5,491 bases of DNA from Opitutia bacterium (GCA_018663485.1 JABJQI010000211.1:1-5491), one strand, 5' to 3'. Shown: positions 1 through 5,491, counted from the first letter of the stretch. Translations and numbers: made by a program. The notes: generated by a model from the sequence alone, not told the origin.

Positions 1-427
1 CAGCGCCGGTCGGCAGACCGAGTTCAGCGATGTCGACCAGTAGTTTGCGGCCGATGCGTAGGCCGGAGTTGATCTCGAAGCTGCCGTCGATGTTGGGGTC
101 GTTAATGAGCCCCTTCCAGCCAACCACGGTGCGTGGCTTTTCGAAATACACGCGCATGATCACTTGTAGGTCGGCTTTATACTTCTCCGCGAGAGGCAGA
201 AGCTGCTCGGCGTATTCTATTGCCGCCTTGGTATCGTGAATTGAGCATGGACCGACGACGACGATCAGGCGATCGTCTGTGCCGTTGAGGATGGCTTCGC
301 TCTCGGCGCGTCCGTTCTCAACTACAGTGGTTGCTTTTTCGGTGAGCGGGATTTCTTCGATCAGAATTGCTGGTGGCAAGAGTGGGCGGCTGCCTGCAAT
401 ACGGCGGTTGTCGTGTGTGGTGGACAT
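1..427 (-). CDS. aroG: Class I 3-deoxy-7-phosphoheptulonate (DAHP) synthase, N-terminal part
   Basis: This is the cytosolic enzyme that condenses phosphoenolpyruvate with erythrose 4-phosphate, the first committed step of the shikimate pathway. 142 codons are in view and the rest (the family is about 350 residues) lies beyond the left edge. The ATG at 425-427 gives an N-terminus of the same length as E. coli AroG. The metal-ligand motif VVGPCSIHD has its Cys at residue 61, and MRVYFEKPRT holds the PEP-binding Arg92 and Lys97, so the numbering is identical to that of E. coli AroG. GWKGLINDP follows at 103-111. The N-terminal arm, which takes part in feedback inhibition in the family, differs: AroG has Asp-Asp at 6-7, here Asp-Asn. 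Which aromatic amino acid inhibits it, and so whether aroF, aroG or aroH is the better name, cannot be read from this fragment. No Shine-Dalgarno sequence precedes the start. The gene lies 70 bases downstream of hpt on the same strand. Confidence 0.93.
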   Translation of the reverse strand, partial: MSTTHDNRRIAGSRPLLPPAILIEEIPLTEKATTVVENGRAESEAILNGTDDRLIVVVGPCSIHDTKAAIEYAEQLLPLAEKYKADLQVIMRVYFEKPRTVVGWKGLINDPNIDGSFEINSGLRIGRKLLVDIAELGLPTGA

Positions 428-443
428 GTGTCAGTGAGAGGGT

Positions 444-463
444 TGAGGACTGAGGACTGAGAC
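444..463. repeat. Short tandem heptamer repeat, TGAGGAC x2 plus a degenerate third copy
   Basis: Two perfect copies of TGAGGAC (444-450 and 451-457) are followed by TGAGAC (458-463), which has lost one G. The array lies between hpt and the aroG-like gene, about 17 to 36 bases upstream of the aroG start codon, so it would be transcribed as part of that gene's leader. A heptamer is not a multiple of three, but the array is outside any coding frame here. It may be a slippage-prone simple repeat with no function. Confidence 0.7.
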
Positions 464-497
464 TTGAAACGTAACAGGCGAAGTGTGTTACTAAAGA

Positions 498-1064
498 TTA
501 AATGCCTTGGTGTTCGGGTTTAAGGACACCAATACAAGGGAGTTGTCGGTAGCGCTCGGCGAAGTCGAGACCGTAGCCGACGACGAACTCGTCGGGGATT
601 TCGAAACCCACGAAGTCTGCTTCGAATTCAACTGCGCGGCGGGCCTTCTTGTCGAGGAGCACACAAGTCTTGAGGCTGGCTGGATTCATACTCCGTAGCA
701 CTTTGGAGACTGCGGCGAGTGTGTTGCCGGTGTCGAGAATGTCGTCCATCAGTAGCACATCGACATCTTCAATGTTGAGGCGGATGCGGTCGATGATTTC
801 TGGCGCTTGCTGAGGCGATGCACTATTGTGATAGCTTGAGACGCGGATGCAGTCGAGTCGCAGTGGGATATTCAGCTGTCGAATGATGTCGGCGACAAAG
901 ATCACCGCACCATTGATAATTGCGATGACGGCGATCTCACGACCGGCATAGGCTGCATTAATCTCAGCACCTAGCTCTTTTAGGCGCGTGTTGATTTGCT
1001 CCTCAGACAGCAGAATGCTTGCGAGATCGTTGAGTTGAGGGGAGGGGGGATTGTCTGTTGGCAT
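498..1064 (-). CDS. hpt: Hypoxanthine phosphoribosyltransferase
   Basis: The product salvages hypoxanthine (and in many homologues guanine) by joining it to PRPP to give IMP or GMP in the cytosol. The 188-residue length is normal for the bacterial family. The PRPP-binding signature is DDILDTGNT at residues 107-115, with the paired acidic residues 107-108 and the phosphate-binding loop 111-115. INGAVIF at 50-56 forms the first pyrophosphate loop, and the Ser-Tyr pair at 77-78 marks the flexible active-site lid. LDKKARR at 137-143 supplies the purine-contacting Lys, and FVGFEIPDEFVVGYGLD at 151-167 is the C-terminal base-specificity region. The ATG at 1062-1064 was chosen because it gives the usual short N-terminal tail; no Shine-Dalgarno sequence precedes it. 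The gene begins 35 bases after the ffh stop on the same strand, so co-transcription is likely, although the functions are unrelated. Guanine versus hypoxanthine preference cannot be judged from the sequence. Confidence 0.95.
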   Translation of the reverse strand: MPTDNPPSPQLNDLASILLSEEQINTRLKELGAEINAAYAGREIAVIAIINGAVIFVADIIRQLNIPLRLDCIRVSSYHNSASPQQAPEIIDRIRLNIEDVDVLLMDDILDTGNTLAAVSKVLRSMNPASLKTCVLLDKKARRAVEFEADFVGFEIPDEFVVGYGLDFAERYRQLPCIGVLKPEHQGI

Positions 1065-1099
1065 GGCGTGTTTGGCTTGGTGCTAAAACCCTGGTGTGA

Positions 1100-2458
1100 T
1101 TACATTCCAGGAAGGCCGGGCATGCCGCCTCCTTCTCCCATTTGCGCCTTCATGGCTTTCATCATCTTACGGCCTTTACCGCCGTTCATCATTTTCATCA
1201 TCTTTTGCATCTGCCCGAATTGCTTGAGCAGTGCATTGACGTCGCGCACTTTCACGCCAGAGCCATCGGCGATGCGCTTGAGGCGATTGCCACGAAGGAT
1301 ACGTGGCTGGCGGCGCTCTTTCAAAGTCATCGAGAGAATAATGGCTTCGGTGCGGGCCATTTTCTTTTCCTCTTCGTCGCCGACTTGGATGCCGCTGGCG
1401 CCGGGAAGCATACCGACGATGGATCCGAGTGAACCCATCTTTTTAACCTGCTGCATTTGCGAGAGGAAGTCTTCGAGGTTGAAGTCGGCCTTGCGCATTT
1501 TCTCTGCAAGTCGCTCAGCTTCTTTCTCGTCGATGTTCTCCTGCGCCCGCTCGACGAGTGAGACGACGTCACCCATGCCTAAGATACGAGAGGCGAGGCG
1601 ATCTGGATGAAAGACTTCGAATTCGTCTGGCTTTTCGCCAAGCCCCATGAATTTGATCGGCACTTCAGTGATGGACTTCATCGAGAGTGCCGCACCGCCG
1701 CGGGCGTCACCATCGAGCTTGGTCAGAATAATACCTGTGCAGCCGACAGCTTCGTGGAAGTGCTTAGCGACATTGACCGCCTCTTGACCGAGTGCCGAGT
1801 CGGCAACGAGTAGAATTTCGTCTGGCTGGACGGCATCCTTTAGTTGCTTGATCTCCTCGATTAGATCGGTGTCGATTTGGAGACGACCAGCGGTATCAAA
1901 AATAATGAGGTTAGCGTCAGCTGATTTCGCAGCCTCGAGGCCGCGCTTGCCGATTTTGATGACGTCTTTCTCTTCGCGATCGCCGTAGAAGGTGCAGCCT
2001 TCGTTCTTGGCCAGCATCTCGAGCTGATCGATCGCGGCGGGGCGATACACATCGCAGGCGATGAGGGCGGGGCGGTATGCACGTTTTTTGGCGAGGTAGC
2101 GGGCGAGCTTACCACTGCTGGTAGTCTTACCTGAGCCATGTAGGCCGACCATCATGATGCGCAGCGGCTTCTTGTCTTCGAGGTCAGTGGCCCCTTCGCC
2201 GAGAAGCTTCGCTAACTCGTCGTGGATAATTTTAATGACTTGTTGGCCAGGGGTAACTGATTTCAGTACTTCCTGACCGACACACTGCGCCTGGACATTG
2301 GCGACAAACTCGCGTGCCACTTTGAAATGAACATCGGCCGAGAGTAGGGCTTTGCGCACTTCTTTGAGTGCCTCGGCCATGTTGTCTTCGCTGAGTTTGC
2401 CAACACCGCGAAGGTTTCGGAGGGCTGAGCCCAATTTGTCTGTAAGATTTTCGAGCAT
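1100..2458 (-). CDS. ffh: Signal recognition particle protein Ffh (SRP54 GTPase)
   Basis: Ffh binds 4.5S/SRP RNA and the signal sequences of nascent membrane and secreted proteins, and delivers ribosomes to the receptor FtsY. At 452 residues it has the full N-G-M layout. The N-domain helices occupy about 1-95. The G domain has the P-loop GLHGSGKTT (105-113), the insertion-box motif DVYRPAA (136-142), DTAGRL (188-193), TKLDGDARGG (246-255) and GLGEKPDEF (272-280). The methionine-rich M domain runs from about 300, with the RNA-binding helix-turn-helix at 388-412. That motif reads GNRLKRIADGSG, where many family members have GSRxxRIAxGSG. The tail (415-452) is rich in Met, Lys and Gly, as is common. 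The ATG at 2456-2458 matches the family N-terminus; there is no Shine-Dalgarno sequence. It is the first gene of the minus-strand group and is divergent from lpxC-fabZ. The SRP RNA gene is not in this window. Confidence 0.98.
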   Translation of the reverse strand: MLENLTDKLGSALRNLRGVGKLSEDNMAEALKEVRKALLSADVHFKVAREFVANVQAQCVGQEVLKSVTPGQQVIKIIHDELAKLLGEGATDLEDKKPLRIMMVGLHGSGKTTSSGKLARYLAKKRAYRPALIACDVYRPAAIDQLEMLAKNEGCTFYGDREEKDVIKIGKRGLEAAKSADANLIIFDTAGRLQIDTDLIEEIKQLKDAVQPDEILLVADSALGQEAVNVAKHFHEAVGCTGIILTKLDGDARGGAALSMKSITEVPIKFMGLGEKPDEFEVFHPDRLASRILGMGDVVSLVERAQENIDEKEAERLAEKMRKADFNLEDFLSQMQQVKKMGSLGSIVGMLPGASGIQVGDEEEKKMARTEAIILSMTLKERRQPRILRGNRLKRIADGSGVKVRDVNALLKQFGQMQKMMKMMNGGKGRKMMKAMKAQMGEGGGMPGLPGM

Positions 2459-2604
2459 TTTCGTGGTAAAATTAAGGTTCTGGAGCTAATAGGCACTTAC
2501 GCTAGAGGCAAAGTAATTTTTCAGCAGATCGCCTGCTGCGGGTCGAATTGTCTGAGATTACCAGCAGTCTCAGCCCTCCGCTCATTAATATGGGCTAAAT
2601 TCAG

Positions 2605-2659
2605 GTTAAAACGGATGCTTTACATGTAGCGCGCTTCTCGTAGTTTAATCCGCTTTAGC
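2605..2659 (+). other. Imperfect 12-bp inverted repeat upstream of lpxC-fabZ (possible leader hairpin)
   Basis: GTTAAAACGGAT (2605-2616) can pair with ATCCGCTTTAGC (2648-2659), with one A-C mismatch and one G-U wobble in RNA, around a 31-base loop. The loop itself contains the palindromes TACATGTA (2621-2628) and AGCGCGCT (2628-2635). It ends 46 bases before the lpxC ATG. It could be an operator or a structured mRNA leader, but it may also be chance; no known riboswitch class was recognised. Confidence 0.35.
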
Positions 2660-2663
2660 TCGC

Positions 2664-2701
2664 TTGACCGCCTCTCAGTCACAGAGCCATATATTTATAA
2701 A
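2664..2701 (+). promoter_or_regulatory. Candidate promoter for lpxC-fabZ, close to the start codon
   Basis: TTGACC at 2664-2669 is a good -35 match. Possible -10 boxes are TATATT (2690-2695, spacer 20) and TATAAA (2696-2701, spacer 26), both wider than the optimal 17. If the first is used, transcription would begin within a few bases of the ATG at 2706 and the mRNA would be almost leaderless. The A/T-rich block could instead be a translation-enhancing leader in a gene without a Shine-Dalgarno sequence, with the true promoter further upstream. Confidence 0.3.
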
Positions 2702-2705
2702 TAGT

Positions 2706-4043
2706 ATGAAGCAACGCACCATTCTCAGAGAAGTTTCGATCAGTGGGAAATCCTTGCACACGGGTGAAGAAGTTCAACTGACTTTGAAACCAGCAGCCGT
2801 GAATCACGGTATCGTCTTTCAGCGCATGGATCTTTTTGGTAAGCCAGAACTGAAGCCACTGGTTGAGTTCGTTACCGACCTAGTTCGCAGCACGACGATT
2901 GCCGATGGACATGCGAAGGTTAACACCGTCGAGCACGTGTTGAGTGCGCTGAGCGGTTGTGGTGTTGATAATGTCCTCGTCGAAATGAATGCCAGTGAGC
3001 CGCCGATTTTGGATGGTTCTGCTAAGCATTTTGTGAATTTGATCCAACAAGCCGAACCAGTTGAGCAGGATGCGGAGCGTGAGTATTTCGTACTGGATGA
3101 GCCGATTTCCGTAACTCGTGGCGCTAGCTCCATCATTGCGCTGCCACACGATGGTTTCCGCGTAACGTGTACATCCACAGATGATCGAGGCATTCACACC
3201 CAACACTTGAGTCTCGATATTGATCCTGAGTCATATGTGGCACAGGTCGGGCCGGCTCGTACCTTTACTATTTATGAAGACATCGAAGAGCTATTGAAGC
3301 TTGGCAAAATCAAGGGTGGGAGTCTCGACAGTGCGATCGTGATTAAGGGGGACAAAATTCTCTCGAAGGAGCCGCTTCGCTTTAAGGAAGAATTCGTCCG
3401 TCACAAGATCCTCGATATCGTCGGTGACATCGTGCTGGTCGGTATGCCGATCAAGGCTCACTTCATTGCGGTGCGGCCAGGCCATGCGCTGAATGCAGAA
3501 CTCTCAAAGGTGCTTCGCCAGAAAATGCTGGAGAAGAACAAGGGAGTAAAGAAAACCGTAGCGTCTAAGAAGGCCGCCGCAGTAATAGATGCGCCAGAGA
3601 CGGTGATGGATATTCGTCGCGTGATGGATCTGTTGCCGCATCGCTATCCTTTTATTATGATCGATCGCGTGATTGAGGTGGTGAGCGAAGATGAATTGGT
3701 GGCATTGAAGAATGTCACGATTAACGAACCGTATTTTCAAGGTCACTACCCAGGTCGTCCAGTGATGCCAGGTGTTTTGCAAGTCGAGGCAATGGCTCAG
3801 GCTGCGGGCGTGTTGCTGCTGCGTAAGTTACCTGTTGAGGACAACAAAATCGCGTTTTTCATGAGTGTGGATAAGGTGAAATTCCGTCGTGCGGTGGAGC
3901 CCGGCGATTCAGTCGAGATTCGTGTGAAGCTCGTGAAGATTCGGGGTAACAAGATCGCGACTGCGACCGGTGTTTGCTCCGTTGGCGGTAAGGTCGTTTC
4001 CAGCGCTGAGCTTATGTTCATGCTGGCAGATGTTTCGGAATAA
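2706..4043 (+). CDS. lpxC/fabZ: Bifunctional LpxC-FabZ: UDP-3-O-acyl-GlcNAc deacetylase / 3-hydroxyacyl-ACP dehydratase
   Basis: A single uninterrupted 445-residue frame joins two enzymes. Residues 1 to about 270 are LpxC, the zinc enzyme that removes the acetyl group from UDP-3-O-acyl-GlcNAc, the committed step of lipid A synthesis. The zinc ligands are His77 (in TVEHV), His233 and Asp237 (RHKILDIVGD). Catalytic Glu76 and His260 (PGHALN), and His18 (LHTG), are also present. Residues 271-299 form a Lys/Ala-rich linker. Residues 300-445 are FabZ, which dehydrates 3-hydroxyacyl-ACP in fatty acid elongation; its catalytic pair is His347 (FQGHYPG) and Glu361 (EAMAQ), with PHRYPF at 311-316. Both halves look active. 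I chose ATG 2706 because MKQRT aligns with the E. coli LpxC start; an in-frame TTG at 2664 would add 14 residues with no family support. No Shine-Dalgarno sequence is present. lpxA follows after 14 bases. The fusion is a known family type. Confidence 0.97.
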   Translation: MKQRTILREVSISGKSLHTGEEVQLTLKPAAVNHGIVFQRMDLFGKPELKPLVEFVTDLVRSTTIADGHAKVNTVEHVLSALSGCGVDNVLVEMNASEPPILDGSAKHFVNLIQQAEPVEQDAEREYFVLDEPISVTRGASSIIALPHDGFRVTCTSTDDRGIHTQHLSLDIDPESYVAQVGPARTFTIYEDIEELLKLGKIKGGSLDSAIVIKGDKILSKEPLRFKEEFVRHKILDIVGDIVLVGMPIKAHFIAVRPGHALNAELSKVLRQKMLEKNKGVKKTVASKKAAAVIDAPETVMDIRRVMDLLPHRYPFIMIDRVIEVVSEDELVALKNVTINEPYFQGHYPGRPVMPGVLQVEAMAQAAGVLLLRKLPVEDNKIAFFMSVDKVKFRRAVEPGDSVEIRVKLVKIRGNKIATATGVCSVGGKVVSSAELMFMLADVSE

Positions 4044-4057
4044 GGGAAACAAATCAA

Positions 4058-4834
4058 ATGGCTACAGACGTTCATCCTTCTGCAATCATAGAGCAGGGTG
4101 CCGAACTTGACGAAGATGTCAGTATCGGTGCCTATGCGTATATCGGTGCGCAAGTCAAAATCGGCAAAGGCAGTATAGTGATGCACCACGCGACAGTCGA
4201 TGGTGTGACCACGATGGGGCAAAGTAATGAGGTGCACCCGTATGCCTATGTTGGCGGCAAGACTCATGATTTGAAATATCGGGGTGGTGTGCATCGTTTG
4301 CAGATTGGCGCGCACAATGTCTTTCGTGAGTTTACCACAGTGCACTGTGCGACATCAGCCGAGCAACTGACGGTTGTCGGCAATCATAATAATATTTTAT
4401 CTTACAGCCACATTGCCCATGAATGCGTGGTTGGTGATCATTTGGTGATGAGTAGCCACGCCGCGCTGGGTGGGCATGTGACCGTTGATGACCATGCTAA
4501 TATTGGCTGGGGCGCAGGTATTCATCAGTTCTGTCGTATCGGCACACGCGCAATGGTTGGTGCAACTTCGAAGGTCGTGCAAGACGTACCACCGTATGTA
4601 ATAAGCGATGGTAACCCAGCTGTCGCGCGCACCATTAATAAGGTCGGACTCGAGCGCGCTGGTTACAGTAAGGAAGATATTTCTTTAGCGCGCCGCATGT
4701 TCAAAGCGTTTTTTAAAGACGGCCTGAATCGCAGTCAGGCAGTCGAGTGGTTGCGTGCCAACGAAGATACTGAGCACCGCGTGGTGAAGACCTTCTTGGA
4801 CTTTATTGCAGATAGTCAGCGCGGATTGGGGTGA
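4058..4834 (+). CDS. lpxA: UDP-N-acetylglucosamine O-acyltransferase LpxA
   Basis: LpxA moves a 3-hydroxyacyl chain from ACP to the 3-OH of UDP-GlcNAc, the first step of lipid A synthesis, acting as a cytosolic trimer. The 258 residues are close to the E. coli length (262). Residues 2 to about 185 are hexapeptide repeats of a left-handed beta-helix, and 186-258 form the helical C-terminal domain. The catalytic base His121 is in SHIAHEC (117-123), with His118 beside it. DLKY (71-74), His140, HQF (156-158), DVPPYV (176-181), Asn194 and Arg200 match substrate-contact positions of E. coli LpxA. The residue at the acyl-chain ruler position (E. coli Gly173) is Ala169. The start is 14 bases after the lpxC-fabZ stop. 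AAGGG at 4042-4046, overlapping that stop codon, is the only Shine-Dalgarno-like sequence in front of a gene here, with a long 11-base spacer. Translational coupling is likely. No lpxB or lpxD follows. Confidence 0.97.
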   Translation: MATDVHPSAIIEQGAELDEDVSIGAYAYIGAQVKIGKGSIVMHHATVDGVTTMGQSNEVHPYAYVGGKTHDLKYRGGVHRLQIGAHNVFREFTTVHCATSAEQLTVVGNHNNILSYSHIAHECVVGDHLVMSSHAALGGHVTVDDHANIGWGAGIHQFCRIGTRAMVGATSKVVQDVPPYVISDGNPAVARTINKVGLERAGYSKEDISLARRMFKAFFKDGLNRSQAVEWLRANEDTEHRVVKTFLDFIADSQRGLG

Positions 4835-4962
4835 GGAATTTCGCAATCAGACTGTTCTCGATTCCAGCTAGTATTCTGTTTCGTTCTTAATCCTCGCACA
4901 AATTGATGCGCTCAGAGGGTAATAACTAATAGTCTAGTCTCATAGGGCTGAAAACGAAGTAC

Positions 4963-4996
4963 AAAAAAGCTTTGTCCTACTAAGTAGGACAAAGCT
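4963..4996 (-). terminator. Intrinsic (rho-independent) terminator of the minus-strand foldase-like gene
   Basis: A perfect 13-bp inverted repeat, AGCTTTGTCCTAC (4968-4980) and its complement (4984-4996), encloses a TAA loop. Read on the minus strand it is followed by six T residues (complement of 4963-4968, the first shared with the stem), so it should stop transcripts of the gene ending at 5021, 24 bases after its stop codon. On the plus strand only a short ATTTA sequence follows, so it would act weakly, if at all, for lpxA coming from the other side. The 126 bases between the lpxA stop and the U-tract hold no other clear feature. Confidence 0.88.
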
Positions 4997-5020
4997 GATT
5001 TAAAAGAATGCCAGATTGGT

Positions 5021-5491
5021 TTATTGTTTGTCGAGTACTTCGGCCGCATCATCTTCGCTAATACCGCGGGCGATTAACTCACTGACGAGTGCATTGGAGC
5101 TTACATAGGACGCGTAGCGGTGCAGGAAGCTGCGTGCTTGAACTAATTGTTCATCTTCCGATGTGATTTCTGGAATGCTTTTTTCTTCGACATAAACCAA
5201 GGTGCCGATGGACCCGCTGGTAAGCATTGGCGAGATTTCTCCAACGTCCATATTTTGTGCTTTTTGTAGCGCAGCTTGATTGAAGGTGCGTGGTGCCTCA
5301 CCAATTTTGAAGGTTTCGTTTTGGGTTACTTTGAGGGCAAGTGCTTCGGCAGCTTCGCCGAAGGTGTTGCCTTCGATCATTTTGGCTCTGAGCGCGGTTT
5401 CCAAGACCTCGCCATTTTCGTTAAAGAGACGGCGCTTTTCGTCGGCAGTGTAGTCGGCTGTGACGACCGCTTCGACGGTTTCGAATGCTGG
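5021..5491 (-). CDS. C-terminal part of a probable SurA/PpiD-like peptidyl-prolyl isomerase or foldase
   Basis: The frame is open from the right window edge to the TAA at 5021-5023, so 156 residues of a longer protein are in view; the TTG near 5404 is only an internal Leu codon. The segment starts PAFETVEAVVTADY and continues with a charged helix (DEKRRLFNENGE), a pattern I associate with the region after the parvulin domain in PpiD/SurA-type periplasmic foldases. NMDVGEISPML and GTLVYVEEKSIPE resemble the 'GEvS ... V.E...P' ends of parvulin-like folds. The rest is predicted helical and acidic, ending DDAAEVLDKQ. No catalytic motif, signal peptide or membrane anchor can be checked because the N-terminal part is missing. 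If correct, it helps fold outer-membrane or secreted proteins in the periplasm. It converges on lpxA and has its own terminator. The assignment rests on weak similarity by eye; another helical envelope protein is possible. Confidence 0.5.
   Translation of the reverse strand, partial: PAFETVEAVVTADYTADEKRRLFNENGEVLETALRAKMIEGNTFGEAAEALALKVTQNETFKIGEAPRTFNQAALQKAQNMDVGEISPMLTSGSIGTLVYVEEKSIPEITSEDEQLVQARSFLHRYASYVSSNALVSELIARGISEDDAAEVLDKQ

Larger units (their letters stand above)
2459..2705. promoter_or_regulatory. Divergent intergenic region between ffh and lpxC-fabZ
   Basis: This 247-base region must carry promoters for ffh (leftward) and lpxC-fabZ (rightward). I found no convincing open frame and no structural RNA: the SRP RNA tetraloop consensus, which would be tempting next to ffh, is absent. 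It contains several inverted repeats (CAGCAG/CTGCTG at 2522-2538, CTGAGA/TCTCAG at 2552-2573, and a long hairpin at 2605-2659) and an A/T-rich block at 2689-2705 that touches the lpxC start codon. No clear sigma-70 pair with ideal spacing was found for ffh; TTGCCT on the minus strand near 2506-2511 with TATTAG downstream is spaced too closely (14 bases). Confidence 0.6.

Noticed and set aside
996..1610. A 204-codon open frame on the plus strand opposite hpt and ffh
   Set aside because: It is antisense to the strongly conserved ffh and hpt frames, crosses their junction, and its Pro/Ile/Phe/Ser-rich translation looks like no protein family.
2522..2538. Intrinsic terminator formed by CAGCAG/CTGCTG
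   Set aside because: The stem is only 6 bp and neither strand has a T-tract after it; the T-run at 2516-2521 lies on the wrong side for the plus strand.
2664..2705. TTG start adding 14 residues to LpxC-FabZ
   Set aside because: The LpxC family begins at the MKQRT-like sequence encoded from 2706, and the extra residues look non-conserved.
2459..2705. An SRP (4.5S) RNA gene next to ffh
   Set aside because: The conserved GGAAGGAAGCAG-type apical loop sequence is absent on both strands.
3797..4345. A 182-codon open frame on the minus strand opposite the lpxC-fabZ/lpxA junction
   Set aside because: It lies across two well-supported genes with catalytic motifs on the other strand; the translation is low-quality and unrecognisable.
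5402..5404. TTG as the start codon of the right-edge gene
   Set aside because: The frame remains open to the window edge with plausible protein sequence upstream, so the gene is truncated by the window and does not start here.

Overview
The window looks like chromosomal housekeeping DNA from a Gram-negative (LPS-making) bacterium of moderate GC. The genes for lipid A synthesis show an outer membrane. The LpxC-FabZ fusion is best known from Bacteroidota and also occurs in some related or PVC-group lineages. With mostly absent Shine-Dalgarno sequences, it points to Bacteroidota or Verrucomicrobiota. From base composition and protein flavour I lean to the Verrucomicrobiota (Opitutae-like), but this is inference and not proven by anything in the window.

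Left part, all on the minus strand (1-2458): the gene order in the direction of transcription is ffh (signal recognition particle GTPase), hpt (hypoxanthine phosphoribosyltransferase), then the first 142 codons of a class I DAHP synthase (aroG-like), which runs off the left edge. The gaps are 35 and 70 bases and contain no obvious terminator, so read-through is possible. The three products act in unrelated processes: protein targeting, purine salvage and aromatic amino acid synthesis. A short heptamer repeat (TGAGGAC) lies in the aroG leader.

Middle (2459-2705): a 247-base divergent intergenic region between ffh and lpxC-fabZ. It must hold promoters for both directions. It contains several inverted repeats and an A/T-rich stretch directly before the lpxC start codon.

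Right part, plus strand (2706-4834): an lpxC-fabZ fusion gene, followed 14 bases later by lpxA. Together they encode the first two steps of lipid A synthesis plus the dehydratase that draws 3-hydroxyacyl-ACP into fatty acid elongation, so two enzymes competing for the same acyl pool are co-expressed. All catalytic residues that I could place are intact.

Right edge (4835-5491): lpxA converges on a minus-strand gene whose C-terminal 156 codons are in view, probably a SurA/PpiD-like periplasmic foldase. A perfect 13-bp hairpin with a U-tract on the minus strand lies between them and is a convincing intrinsic terminator for the minus-strand gene. I saw no mobile elements, CRISPR arrays, tRNA or rRNA genes, and no sign of a previously undescribed system. 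The points worth a second look are the fusion protein, the acyl-chain ruler residue of LpxA and the structured lpxC leader.
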